Assembly: GCF_009711085.1 (NCBI RefSeq)
Contig: NZ_WMKA01000007.1
Location: 62,001 to 126,000, forward strand
Direction of reading: 5' to 3'
Source: Cellulosimicrobium composti
GTDB lineage: Bacteria; Actinomycetota; Actinomycetes; Actinomycetales; Cellulomonadaceae
DNA length: 64,000 nucleotides
In this document: piece after piece, positions 1 to 7,585 of the stretch
Numbering within the stretch: position 1 is the stretch's first letter
How the letters are laid out: every line of letters begins with the position of its first letter
Translations under genes and position numbers: made by a program
Notes under the pieces: generated by a model
The model's input: only the letters and a program-made list of their open reading frames with translations
Databases searched by the model: none
What the model was told of the DNA's origin: nothing

Positions 1-1
1 G

Positions 2-166
2 ACCGTCATCGGCTCCGACCCACGCGGCGGTGCCGAGGTCGAGGTCGGCACCGAGGTGTCGCTCATCGTCTCGACGGGCCCCGGCCCGTCGGGCGGCGAG
101 GGCCCCGGTGGCGGTGGCGGCCCAGGTGGCGGCGGCGGCGGGGGCGACGACGACGGCGACGGCTGA
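2..166 (+). CDS. pknB: C-terminal end of Ser/Thr protein kinase PknB (partial)
   Basis: Only the last 54 codons are in the window. They read as the final strand and helix of a PASTA domain (V-I-G-S-D-P, G-T-E-V-S-L-I-V-S-T-G-P) followed by a glycine-rich tail ending in acidic residues. PASTA repeats form the extracellular muropeptide-binding part of PknB-type kinases and of some class A penicillin-binding proteins. PknB is preferred because the next gene, converging from the other strand, is pabA/trpG, exactly as in the actinobacterial pknB-trpG arrangement. The kinase domain lies outside the window, so the call rests on context and one PASTA fragment. Confidence 0.7.
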   Translation, partial: TVIGSDPRGGAEVEVGTEVSLIVSTGPGPSGGEGPGGGGGPGGGGGGGDDDGDG

Positions 167-219
167 CCGCACCTCGCCGGCCCACCCCCGGCGGGTTGCC
201 GCCCGGAGCACAGGCGCAT

Positions 220-261
220 GACGACGGGCCCTCACCTCGGAGGAGGTGAGGGCCCGTCGTC
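220..261. terminator. Bidirectional terminator between pknB and pabA
   Basis: A 19-bp perfect inverted repeat (220-238 pairs with 243-261) with a 4-nt loop lies between the two convergent genes. No T-tract follows, as is common in high-GC actinobacteria. Confidence 0.85.
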
Positions 262-286
262 GTGCGCAGGTCGGGGCTGTGGGCGG

Positions 287-946
287 CTACTGGCGCACGA
301 GGGGCGCCATGCCCGCCGAGCGCTCGACGGCGCCGTCGAGACCGCACGCCTCGAGCCAGTTCGCGAGCAGCCGGTGCCCTCCCTCGGTGAGCACGGACTC
401 GGGGTGGAACTGGACGCCGTGCAGGGGCAGGTCGCGGTGCTGCAGCCCCATGATCACGCCGCCCGCGGTGGCTGCCGTGACCTCGAGCTCCGCGGGCACC
501 GTGTCGTGGACGACCGCGAGCGAGTGGTAGCGCGTCGCGGTGAACGGGACGGGGAGGCCCGCGAGCACGCCCACGCCCTCGTGCTCGACGAGGCTCGTCT
601 TGCCGTGCATGAGCTCGGGCGCGTGCGTGACCGTCGCGCCGTACACCTCGGCGAGCGCCTGGTGGCCGAGGCACACGCCGAGCATCGGCGTGCGCGACGC
701 GGCGCACGCCCGGATGACCTGCTCGCTCTGACCCGCCTCCTTGGGCGTGCCGGGGCCGGGGGAGACGAGGACGCCGTCGAAGGCGGTGCCGTCGGCGTCG
801 TGGTAGCGGCCCTCGGCGTCGGGCTCGGGCACGGCGTCGTTGCGCACGACGACGGTCTGCGCGCCGAGCTGGTCGAGGTACCCGACGATCGTGTAGACGA
901 ACGAGTCGTAGTTGTCCACGACGAGGATGCGGGTCTGGTGGGTCAT
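287..946 (-). CDS. pabA: Glutamine amidotransferase subunit of aminodeoxychorismate/anthranilate synthase
   Basis: Class I glutamine amidotransferase of 219 residues that would supply ammonia from glutamine to a chorismate-using partner (PabB for folate or TrpE for tryptophan). The nucleophile is Cys92 in G-V-C-L-G-H-Q and the other triad residues are His181 and Glu183 in F-H-P-E-S. The N-terminal V-D-N-Y-D-S-F motif is typical. The ATG at 946 overlaps the stop of the upstream small gene as ATGA and has a GGGAGG sequence upstream, so translation is probably coupled to the sortase operon. No chorismate-binding partner is in the window, so PabA and TrpG cannot be told apart. Actinobacterial genomes usually carry one such gene opposite pknB. 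Confidence 0.88.
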   Translation of the reverse strand: MTHQTRILVVDNYDSFVYTIVGYLDQLGAQTVVVRNDAVPEPDAEGRYHDADGTAFDGVLVSPGPGTPKEAGQSEQVIRACAASRTPMLGVCLGHQALAEVYGATVTHAPELMHGKTSLVEHEGVGVLAGLPVPFTATRYHSLAVVHDTVPAELEVTAATAGGVIMGLQHRDLPLHGVQFHPESVLTEGGHRLLANWLEACGLDGAVERSAGMAPLVRQ

Positions 947-1137
947 CGTGGGGCCTCCCCGGGCACCGCGCCGGCGGCGTCGGTCTGGATGTTGGGGTCG
1001 TTGAACGGCATGTACTCGGAGACGAGCGGGAACAGCCACTCGAAGCACGCGAGCACGACGGCGGCCGCGAGGACGAGCAGGAGGAGGGCCCGGACCCACG
1101 CGGGGCCGGGCAGCGCACGCCACAGCGCCCCGTACAT
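943..1137 (-). CDS. Small single-pass membrane protein between sortase and pabA
   Basis: A 64-residue protein with one hydrophobic segment at about residues 15-35 and an acidic, proline-containing C-terminal half. Its ATG overlaps the sortase stop by one base (TGATG) and its stop overlaps the pabA start by four bases, so it is tightly locked into the operon. I do not recognise the family. Small membrane proteins often sit beside class E sortases in actinobacteria, so an accessory role at the membrane is possible but unproven. Its reality rests on the coupling at both ends and on the clean transmembrane segment. Confidence 0.65.
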   Translation of the reverse strand: MYGALWRALPGPAWVRALLLLVLAAAVVLACFEWLFPLVSEYMPFNDPNIQTDAAGAVPGEAPR

Positions 1138-1916
1138 CACGCGCTCCCTTCGGCCGGCGGTGCGGTCTGCCCGACGAGGTCCGGCGGCGTGCCGTCCTCG
1201 ACCGGCATCCAGTAGTCGAACTTCGCGTTGACGATGAACCGCGCCACGAGCGAGTTGAGCCCGATCGGGTGGCACGTCGTCAGGGTGAGGTACCGCTCGG
1301 TGGGCTCGACGCCCGGCTGCCAGGGCACCGGGGCGATCGCCTCGACCTGGTCGGGCCGGACCGCCTGCATGTGGTCCACGCGGTAGACGTACCAGGTCCC
1401 GCCGGCCTCGACGACGATGGGGTCGCCGACCTGCAGCTCCTCGACGTCGTGGAAGATCTTGCCGTACGTCTGCCGGTGGCCGGCGAGCGAGAAGTTGCCG
1501 ACCGCGCCCGGCATGACGGTCTCCGGGTAGTGCCCGGCCATCGCCTGGTCGAGGATCGCGCGCTTGTCCGTGCCCTCGGCGATCGGCATCATCTTGCCGT
1601 CCCAGCGCGGGACGTAGAGCGTGCCCCACACCTCGCCGGGCCCGGGCGCCGCCATGACGGGCGGCTCGTCGCGGCGGACGGTCGTGCCGACGTCCTCGGC
1701 GTCGGGCACGGGCGCGGCGATCTCCTCGAGCACCTCGGCCTGGACGCGGTCCGCCTGGACGTCGGTCCACCAGAGCTGCCACACGACGTAGAGGCCGAGC
1801 AACACGCCGAGCGTGATGAGCAGCTCGCCGAGGACTCCGACGACCGCCGAGACCGCGCCGCGCCCGGAGCCGCGACGCCCGGCGTGGCGCACCGGGGCGG
1901 GTGCCGTGGCCGTCAC
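1137..1916 (-). CDS. srtE: Class E sortase
   Basis: A 259-residue membrane-anchored transpeptidase that would cut surface proteins at an LAXTG sorting signal and link them to peptidoglycan. It has an N-terminal hydrophobic anchor at about residues 24-48, then the sortase barrel with catalytic His147 (A-G-H-R), Cys215 (T-L-T-T-C-H-P) and Arg226. The GTG at 1916 overlaps the DUF881 stop as GTGA. A protein ending in LATTG plus a hydrophobic tail is encoded at 21455-23002 and is the obvious candidate substrate within this window. The class E assignment comes from the motif spacing and from the crgA/DUF881 setting typical of this class. Confidence 0.9.
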   Translation of the reverse strand: MTATAPAPVRHAGRRGSGRGAVSAVVGVLGELLITLGVLLGLYVVWQLWWTDVQADRVQAEVLEEIAAPVPDAEDVGTTVRRDEPPVMAAPGPGEVWGTLYVPRWDGKMMPIAEGTDKRAILDQAMAGHYPETVMPGAVGNFSLAGHRQTYGKIFHDVEELQVGDPIVVEAGGTWYVYRVDHMQAVRPDQVEAIAPVPWQPGVEPTERYLTLTTCHPIGLNSLVARFIVNAKFDYWMPVEDGTPPDLVGQTAPPAEGSA

Positions 1917-2710
1917 GACGCCACCGCCCCGGCCGGGCGCGCGTAGCGCAGCTCGAGCGCGCCCTGGTAGCCGGGCATCTCGATCTCGGGCTCGTCCTCG
2001 ACGGACCAGCCGAGGTTCACCGCGTCGACGTACTCCTTGTACACCTGGACGCCGGGGGAGCGGTCGAGCGCGTCGCGCAGCGCCTCGGGGTCACCCACGG
2101 CCTCGACGACGTAGGGCGGGGAGTACACACGCCCGTGCAGCAGGAGGATGTTGCCCGCGCAGCGGAACGCGGACGTCGCGGTCACGCGCTGGCCCTGCAG
2201 GGTCATCGCCTCGGCGCCACCCGCCCACAGGGCGTTGACGACGGACTGGATGTCCTGCTGGTGCACCACGAGGTCGTCGGGGCGGATCTGCGGCGGGTAG
2301 TTCCCCTCGGGGGGAGCGTCGTCGAGCGTCACGGACACCCCGCGCCCGGTGACCGGCGTCGTGCCGGCCGCGACCGCGGTCCGCGCCGCGAGGTCGGGGT
2401 CCACGCCCGCAGGCGCGTCGCCCGTGCTCGACAGCCGCGCGACCTCCGCGGTGAGCGCGTCGACCTGCTCGGCGAGGTCCGCGACGCGGTCCGACTCGCG
2501 GTCGACGAGCTGGACGAGGTTCTCGGGGTGGCGCGAGTCGTCGCCGCGCGCGAGGCGCGCGTTCGCGGTGAACATGAGGCCGGACAGCGCGAGGACGAGC
2601 GCGACCGTCACCGCGGAGCGGAGGCGGCGCGAGCGCGGCGCGGGGGGCTGCGCCGGGGCGGCGACGGGCTGGTCGCCGGACGTCACGGAGGCGGGGGTGG
2701 CGTCGTCCAC
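1913..2710 (-). CDS. DUF881 family protein
   Basis: A 265-residue protein with a cytoplasmic Arg/Pro-rich N-terminus, one transmembrane segment at about residues 31-50, a coiled-coil stretch at about 65-95 (V-D-R-E-S-D-R-V-A-D-L-A-E-Q-V-D-A-L) and an extracytoplasmic DUF881 domain. Homologues lie beside crgA across actinobacteria (Rv0012 position in Mycobacterium tuberculosis) and are thought to take part in division or sporulation, but the biochemical role is not settled. The GTG start at 2710 is preceded by GGAAGGAGA. It is the first gene of an operon running DUF881, sortase, small membrane protein, pabA, divergent from crgA. Confidence 0.88.
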   Translation of the reverse strand: MDDATPASVTSGDQPVAAPAQPPAPRSRRLRSAVTVALVLALSGLMFTANARLARGDDSRHPENLVQLVDRESDRVADLAEQVDALTAEVARLSSTGDAPAGVDPDLAARTAVAAGTTPVTGRGVSVTLDDAPPEGNYPPQIRPDDLVVHQQDIQSVVNALWAGGAEAMTLQGQRVTATSAFRCAGNILLLHGRVYSPPYVVEAVGDPEALRDALDRSPGVQVYKEYVDAVNLGWSVEDEPEIEMPGYQGALELRYARPAGAVAS

Positions 2711-3007
2711 GCGACCGTCTCCTTCCTGGCGGCGAGGTCCGTCGACCGTGCCGGTGCCGTCTTCCGCGGTGCGCGGCGGGCGTTGCCCGCGCGCGGTGTC
2801 CGCGCCTATTGTGTGCGCCCACTACGCTAGTCGACGAACGTCGTCCACGATCGTGACGGACCCGTGCTCTCGCGGAGCCCTTGCGGCGCGTCGACGACCT
2901 TCGCCCGAGCCATGCACGGTTCCTGCACGACGACGGCAGGCGTCCGCACCCGCGGCGCGCCCCGGCGCCGTCGGCAGCGGACCCCACCAGGACAGGAGCC
3001 TTCCCTC

Positions 3008-3259
3008 GTGCCCGAGTCGAAGTCGCGCAAGAAGCCCAAGCCGCAGCGTCAGCCGAGCGTGCCCAAGCCCGAGGCGGGCAACCCGCGCTGGCTCGTGCCC
3101 ACGATGCTCGGGCTCATGCTCCTCGGCCTCGCCTGGATCGTGCTCTTCTACCTCAGCGGCCCCAAGCAGCTCCCGGTCCCGCCGCTCGGCGCGTGGAACC
3201 TCGCCGTCGGCTTCGCCTTCATCATCGCGGGCTTCGCCCTCACGACGCGCTGGAAGTGA
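3008..3259 (+). CDS. crgA: Cell division protein CrgA
   Basis: An 83-residue protein with a basic, proline-containing N-terminus (P-E-S-K-S-R-K-K-P) and two transmembrane helices at about residues 30-50 and 60-79. This is the size and topology of CrgA, which recruits PBPs and interacts with FtsZ, FtsI and FtsQ at the actinobacterial division site. The GTG start at 3008 gives the usual family length. An in-frame ATG further upstream would add a non-conserved extension and is rejected. It is transcribed away from the DUF881-sortase operon. Confidence 0.93.
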   Translation: MPESKSRKKPKPQRQPSVPKPEAGNPRWLVPTMLGLMLLGLAWIVLFYLSGPKQLPVPPLGAWNLAVGFAFIIAGFALTTRWK

Positions 3260-3277
3260 CCCGGGCGGAGGGAAGCA

Positions 3278-3301
3278 CACAGGTGTAGTTCCACACCTGT
3301 G
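3278..3301. terminator. Short hairpin between convergent crgA and rhomboid genes
   Basis: A 9-bp inverted repeat (3278-3286 with 3293-3301, 6-nt loop) lies 18 bases after the crgA stop. It may terminate both convergent genes. A DnaA-box-like 9-mer follows directly at 3310-3318. Confidence 0.5.
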
Positions 3302-3328
3302 AGTAACCCTGGGGATAACTCCTCGGGG

Positions 3329-4252
3329 TCATCCGACGAGGTGGCCGAACTGGTCCGCCTGGGCGTACGTGAGCCACGCGGCCGCGACGAGCGCGACGGC
3401 CACGAGCACCGTCGCGCCCACGGACACCGCCGTGCGGCGCTCCCGGGGCGCGTAGGCGTACGCGGCGCCCAGCGCGAGGCCCACGACGAGCCCGCCGAGG
3501 TGCGCCTGCCAGGCGATGTTCGCGAAGAAGAGGCCGATCGCGAAGTTGATGCCGATGAGCACGACGATCTGCATCGCGTTGCGGCCCGTGCGACGCAGGA
3601 CGAGCAGGATCGCGCCGAAGAGCCCGAACACCGCACCGGAGGCGCCCACGACCGGGGTCACCCACGCGTCCGACGTCGGGCCGCCCGCGAGGACGAGGTA
3701 CCCGACCGAGCCGCCGAGCGCGGACAGCAGGTACAGCGCCGCGAACCGCAGGCGCCCGAGCTGCTGTTCGAGGAACGGGCCCGTGACCCACAGGGCGTAC
3801 ATGTTGAACAGGATGTGGACGGGGCTCGTCGAGTGCAGGAACGCGGCCGTGAGGAACCGGTAGGGCTGGAGCTCCCCGATCCACGGCGCGAACGCGAGCA
3901 TGCTCGTCCACGTGCCGCCCGTGACGAGCTGGAGGATCCAGCTCGCGACGCACAGCCCGATGATCGTGAACGTCACGACGGGCGGGCCGCCGCGTGCCCT
4001 CCCGCCGAACGCGGTGCGCTGCGCAGGCGCCTGCCGGGCCGCCTCGCGCACGCAGTCGACGCACTGGACGCCGACCGCGGCCGGGCGCTGGCACTCCGGG
4101 CACGCGGGACGGCCGCAGCGCTGGCACCGCACGTACGACACCCGGTCCGGGTGCCGCGGGCACACGGGCGGGACGGCGGGGCCGTCGTGCGGCCCGGCCG
4201 TCCCGTACGCGGGCGGACCAGGAGGCCCGGGAGGCGTCGTCGAGATGGTCAG
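3329..4252 (-). CDS. Rhomboid family intramembrane serine protease
   Basis: A protein of about 307 residues. A cysteine/histidine zinc-ribbon-like region (C-P-R-H-P-D-R, C-Q-R-C, C-P-E-C, C-V-D-C) precedes a six-helix rhomboid core with the catalytic serine in V-V-G-A-S-G-A-V-F-G and a later histidine in the N-I-A-W-Q-A-H-L-G-G motif. Rhomboids cleave membrane proteins inside the bilayer; substrates here are unknown. No ATG, GTG or TTG in this frame would keep the zinc-binding N-terminus without reading deep into ppiA. The best start is CTG at 4252, which overlaps the ppiA stop as CTGA, mirroring the ATGA/GTGA coupling used elsewhere. A GTG further in would remove conserved cysteine-region residues. 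Confidence 0.85.
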   Translation of the reverse strand: MTISTTPPGPPGPPAYGTAGPHDGPAVPPVCPRHPDRVSYVRCQRCGRPACPECQRPAAVGVQCVDCVREAARQAPAQRTAFGGRARGGPPVVTFTIIGLCVASWILQLVTGGTWTSMLAFAPWIGELQPYRFLTAAFLHSTSPVHILFNMYALWVTGPFLEQQLGRLRFAALYLLSALGGSVGYLVLAGGPTSDAWVTPVVGASGAVFGLFGAILLVLRRTGRNAMQIVVLIGINFAIGLFFANIAWQAHLGGLVVGLALGAAYAYAPRERRTAVSVGATVLVAVALVAAAWLTYAQADQFGHLVG

Positions 4253-4788
4253 TCCTCGATCGTCACGGACGTGATGACGATGTCCTCCTGCGGGCGGTCG
4301 CCCGGGCGCGTCGGCGTCGCGTTGATCGCGTCGACGACGGCACGGGACTCGTCGTCCGCGACCTCGCCGAAGATCGTGTGCTTGCCGTTGAGCCACGGCG
4401 TCGGGACCGTCGAGATGAAGAACTGCGACCCGTTCGTGCCCTCGGCCTCGCCCGTGACGGGGTTGCGGCGCAGGCCCGCGTTCGCCATGGCGAGGAGGTA
4501 CGGGCGGTCGAACTGGAGCTCGGGGTGGATCTCGTCGTCGAACGTGTAGCCGGGGCCGCCGGTGCCGGTGCCCAGCGGGCAGCCGCCCTGGATCATGAAG
4601 TCCTGGATGACCCGGTGGAAGATCAGGCCGTCGTAGAACGGCTCGGTGCGCTCAGCGCCCGTGCGCGGGTCGGACCACGTCGTGGTGCCCTTCGCCAGCC
4701 CGACGAAGTTCGCCACCGTCTTCGGGGCGTGGTTCGGCAGGAGCTCGATCCGGATGTCACCTGCGGTCGTGTGGAGGGTTGCGAACAT
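4249..4788 (-). CDS. ppiA: Cyclophilin-type peptidyl-prolyl cis-trans isomerase
   Basis: A 179-residue cytoplasmic cyclophilin (Rv0009/PpiA position) that catalyses proline isomerisation in protein folding. Family signatures seen are F-H-R-V-I-Q-D-F-M-I-Q-G-G, a Gly-rich loop, M-A-N-A-G, G-S-Q-F-F-I and the W-L-N-G-K-H-T-I-F-G-E-V block. ATG at 4788 is preceded by GGGAGGA at a good distance. The rhomboid gene follows with a 4-base overlap, so the two are probably co-translated. Confidence 0.95.
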   Translation of the reverse strand: MFATLHTTAGDIRIELLPNHAPKTVANFVGLAKGTTTWSDPRTGAERTEPFYDGLIFHRVIQDFMIQGGCPLGTGTGGPGYTFDDEIHPELQFDRPYLLAMANAGLRRNPVTGEAEGTNGSQFFISTVPTPWLNGKHTIFGEVADDESRAVVDAINATPTRPGDRPQEDIVITSVTIED

Positions 4789-4929
4789 GGGCACTATCCT
4801 CCCACGAGACCCGCTCGCGACCCGTCCGACGGGATGTCTCGCGGGGCGGGCGGGGTGGTGGCAGAGTGGTCGGAAACGCCCACGCATCCGCCATATCGTC
4901 CCGTCGGACGACGACCCCGGGGAGCACGC

Positions 4930-6093
4930 ATGACCCGTACCCGCTCAGCGAGCGACTCCGTCAAGGACACGCTCGAGTCGATCGACACCGAGAAGCTCAA
5001 GGAACAGGCCGCGCAGGCCGCCGCGACCGCCCAGCACGCGGCGACCCAGCTCGCGGACCAGGCCAAGGACGCGGCGGTGCAGGCCAAGGAGTGGGGCACG
5101 CCCAAGGTCGAGGCCTTCCTGGAGTGGCTCCAGCCGCGCGTCGAGAAGGCGTGGCAGGACAGCATCCAGGCGGCCGCGCCGCGCGTCGAGAAGGCCGCCG
5201 TCAAGGCCGCTCCGGCGATCGACACCGCGCACGACAAGCTCGTCGACGAGGTTCTGCCGAAGATCGTCGCGAGCTTCAACGCGGCAGCGGCGAGCGCGGC
5301 GGAGTCCGCCACGCGCGCGGCCGACGACGCGGCGAAGGCGACGGCGGCCGCGTCCGTCGCCGCCGCCGCGGCGACCGGCAAGAAGGCGCGCAAGCTCGCG
5401 AAGCAGGCCGAGAAGGCCGCGACCGAGGCGGCCAAGCACGCGAAGAAGTCGGCGGACAAGGCCGGCAAGAAGGCCGCGAAGCACGCCGACAAGGCGGCGG
5501 AGAAGGCGGCGGCTCGCCTCGCGGCCGCCGCGGACAAGGCCGCCGCGAAGGCCGCCGAGGCCGACGCCTCGAAGGGCAAGGGCCGCACGATGTGGTGGAT
5601 CGCCGGAGGGATGACCGCCGCCGGCGTCGGCTACGTGCTCTACCGCCGCGCGCAGCCCGCGACGGACCCGTGGGCCGAGCCCTGGGAGCAGGAGCAGCAG
5701 CAGGTGCACTTCGACGACGTCGTCGGCGAGGCGCGGCACGCCGTCGGCGACGCCGCCGAGACCCTCGGAGAGGCCGCCGGCGCCGCCGTCGCGAAGGGCC
5801 GTGAGGCCACGGACAAGCTCGCCGAGCGCGCCGCCGAGGTGCGCGAGGACGTCAGCGACCGCGTGAGCGAGGCGGTCTCCGAGGCGAAGGACGCGGCGAA
5901 GAAGGCGTCGAGCCGCTCCCGCGGGTCCGCGCGGGGCGGGTCGTCCGCGGCGTCGAAGGACGCCGCTGCGGCGAAGGACGCGGCCAAGGACGCGGCCGAC
6001 GACCTCGGCGACGCCGGCCGCAAGGCCCGGGACGCCGCCGAGGAGGCCGCGCAGGAGGCCGTCGAGAAGTCGAAGGACGCGGGCGGCGAGTGA
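4930..6093 (+). CDS. Long Ala/Lys-rich helical membrane-anchored protein, function unknown
   Basis: A 387-residue protein made almost entirely of Ala, Lys, Glu and Asp, predicted as long amphipathic helices with many A-A-x-K-A-type repeats. It is interrupted by one hydrophobic segment at about residues 219-235 (W-W-I-A-G-G) followed by Y-R-R. Similar alanine/lysine-rich proteins (for example DUF5324-like) are found near crgA/ppiA in other actinobacteria, but I cannot assign a role. The low-complexity composition makes similarity-based naming (apolipoprotein- or histone-like) unreliable. ATG at 4930 follows GGGGAGC. It stands alone, divergent from ppiA and convergent with the HAD gene. Confidence 0.75.
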   Translation: MTRTRSASDSVKDTLESIDTEKLKEQAAQAAATAQHAATQLADQAKDAAVQAKEWGTPKVEAFLEWLQPRVEKAWQDSIQAAAPRVEKAAVKAAPAIDTAHDKLVDEVLPKIVASFNAAAASAAESATRAADDAAKATAAASVAAAAATGKKARKLAKQAEKAATEAAKHAKKSADKAGKKAAKHADKAAEKAAARLAAAADKAAAKAAEADASKGKGRTMWWIAGGMTAAGVGYVLYRRAQPATDPWAEPWEQEQQQVHFDDVVGEARHAVGDAAETLGEAAGAAVAKGREATDKLAERAAEVREDVSDRVSEAVSEAKDAAKKASSRSRGSARGGSSAASKDAAAAKDAAKDAADDLGDAGRKARDAAEEAAQEAVEKSKDAGGE

Positions 6094-6111
6094 GCGGTCC
6101 GCGCTGACGCG

Positions 6112-6756
6112 TCAGAGCGTCCGGGTCACGGCCCGGGTGACGGGCACGAGCCGGTCACCCGGGCCGACCCGTGTCCCCGTGCCGACGGCGCGCAGGAACG
6201 GCAGGTCGGACGCGTGGTCGCCGAACCCGGCGCAGCGCTCCAGGGGTATCCCGTGCGTCGCCGCGTGGGCGCGCACCGCCCGGGCCTTCGCCTCGCCGAC
6301 GAGCGGCTCGACGACGTCGCCCGTGTAGCGGCCGTCCCGCACGACGGCCCGGGTCGCCAGGACGTCCGCCTCGACCCACCGCTCCCGGACGCCGACGAGC
6401 GCGGGCTCGAACGCGGCGGACACCGCGACCACGCGCGCGCCCGCACGCCGGTACCGCTCGACCGCGGCGAGCACCGGCGGCACCGGCTGCTCGGCCCACG
6501 GCCCCCCGGCGGCCGCCCAGTCCCGCGCGACCCGGACGACGTCGTCGACGGCACGACCGCGCCACCACGCGAAGTACCGCCGGTTCGTCACCTCGCGCGG
6601 CGTCCCGGCGGCCGCGGCCTCGCGCAGCGACCGCAGGAACCGCTCGCCCTCCGCGACGCGCCCGGACCGGTCCGCGTCGTACCGCAGGAGGTCGAAGATC
6701 GTGCTCCCGCGGCGCAGCGTGCCGTCGACGTCCGTGTAGACCGCGACGGCCGTCAC
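6112..6756 (-). CDS. HAD-superfamily phosphatase of the AvrD cluster
   Basis: A 214-residue SerB-like haloacid-dehalogenase-family hydrolase. Motif I is D9-V-D11-G-T13, a conserved lysine lies in G-E-A-K, and motif IV is G-D-H-A-S-D-L-P. These residues fit an Mg-dependent phosphomonoesterase. It is the last gene of the AvrD operon, and its GTG overlaps the previous stop as GTGA. By analogy with gamma-butyrolactone synthesis, where a phosphate from dihydroxyacetone phosphate must be removed, it could dephosphorylate a sugar-phosphate-derived intermediate. That role is inference; the substrate cannot be read from sequence. Confidence 0.8.
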   Translation of the reverse strand: MTAVAVYTDVDGTLRRGSTIFDLLRYDADRSGRVAEGERFLRSLREAAAAGTPREVTNRRYFAWWRGRAVDDVVRVARDWAAAGGPWAEQPVPPVLAAVERYRRAGARVVAVSAAFEPALVGVRERWVEADVLATRAVVRDGRYTGDVVEPLVGEAKARAVRAHAATHGIPLERCAGFGDHASDLPFLRAVGTGTRVGPGDRLVPVTRAVTRTL

Positions 6757-7307
6757 GTGAGCCGTCCCACGACGCCCGCGACACGCTCCTCGACGTCGCC
6801 CGTGACCGTGACCGCCCGGACGCCGGAGAGCCGGAGAGCAGCGCGCGTGCGGCGGTCGAGCGCCGCCTGGAACGTGGCGTCGATCGGCGCGTCCGGCGGC
6901 AGCGGCACCTCGGGCGCCACGTGCACCACGAGGTCGTACCGTCTGCCGAGGCCCCGCGCGAGCTCACACGTCGCGCGGCGCGCGAGCGGCCCGAGGTCGG
7001 CACCCTCCCGGCGCGCCGCCGCGACGCCCGCGAGGTAGACCCACTCGTGGAGCACGGAGCCGTCGGAGAGGAGCCCGTCCCCGAGGGCGGTCTCGCCCCG
7101 CACGCGCTCGTCGAAGCGCCGCAGCACGAGCTGGAAGACCTCCTCCGGGGAGCAGTCCTCCAGCGCCCGGGGCACTCCCGGCACGGGGTCGCGCATCGCG
7201 GTCGTCGCCGCGACCGGGAGACCGAGCCGCGCGGACAGCGCCCGGACGAGCGTCGTCTTCCCCGCGCCGTAGGCACCGACGACCGCGACACGCGACCCGC
7301 GGCTCAC
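6753..7307 (-). CDS. P-loop ATPase/kinase-like protein 2 of the AvrD cluster
   Basis: A 184-residue protein with a Walker A motif G-A-Y-G-A-G-K-T-T at residues 11-19 and a conserved S-D-G-S-V-L-H-E-W-V-Y block. It resembles small NadR-like P-loop kinases (AAA_28 type). It is a shorter paralogue of the P-loop protein at 8665-9366, sharing the P-loop context, an A-M-R-D/T-M-R-E element and the S-D-G-S-x-L-H-E-W block. The GTG start at 7307 overlaps the acyl-carrier stop as GTGA. Phosphorylation of a sugar or pathway intermediate is possible, but ATPase versus kinase activity cannot be settled from sequence. Confidence 0.72.
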   Translation of the reverse strand: MSRGSRVAVVGAYGAGKTTLVRALSARLGLPVAATTAMRDPVPGVPRALEDCSPEEVFQLVLRRFDERVRGETALGDGLLSDGSVLHEWVYLAGVAAARREGADLGPLARRATCELARGLGRRYDLVVHVAPEVPLPPDAPIDATFQAALDRRTRAALRLSGVRAVTVTGDVEERVAGVVGRLT

Positions 7308-7585
7308 CGCCCGGCCCGGTGCGCGGCGACGCGCTCGCGCACCACGTCCGCCACGCCCTGCAGCGTCCCGGCGTCGCGGAGCTCCCACTCGTGGACCTCG
7401 ACGCCGTAGAGGCGCGTCACGACGACCGCCGCCTCGGCGAGCACCAGCGAGTCGACGTCGTGGTCGTCGAAGCGCGCGTCGTGCGGGAGGTCCGCCGGGA
7501 TCTCGAGCACGACGTCCGTGATGGAGCGGACGATCTCAGGCGTGCCGAGGTCGGCCGGCGGGAGCCGGGGTGACGAGGTCGGCAT
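7304..7585 (-). CDS. Acyl carrier protein of the AvrD cluster
   Basis: A 93-residue acidic helical protein with the carrier motif D-V-D-S-L at residues 43-47. Ser46 is the expected 4'-phosphopantetheine attachment site. Its size and position between KAS III and a kinase-like gene fit a dedicated carrier for acyl intermediates. ATG at 7585 has GAGGAG upstream. The gene overlaps the 3' end of KAS III by 50 bases. Divergence from a housekeeping ACP (for example A-E-A-A-V-V-V-T after the serine) suggests a secondary-metabolite carrier. Confidence 0.8.
   Translation of the reverse strand: MPTSSPRLPPADLGTPEIVRSITDVVLEIPADLPHDARFDDHDVDSLVLAEAAVVVTRLYGVEVHEWELRDAGTLQGVADVVRERVAAHRAGR

Noticed and set aside
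2..166. Class A PBP C-terminus instead of PknB
   Set aside because: PASTA plus Gly-rich tail also fits the PBP at 57-59 kb, but the convergent pabA neighbour strongly favours pknB; kept as a caveat.
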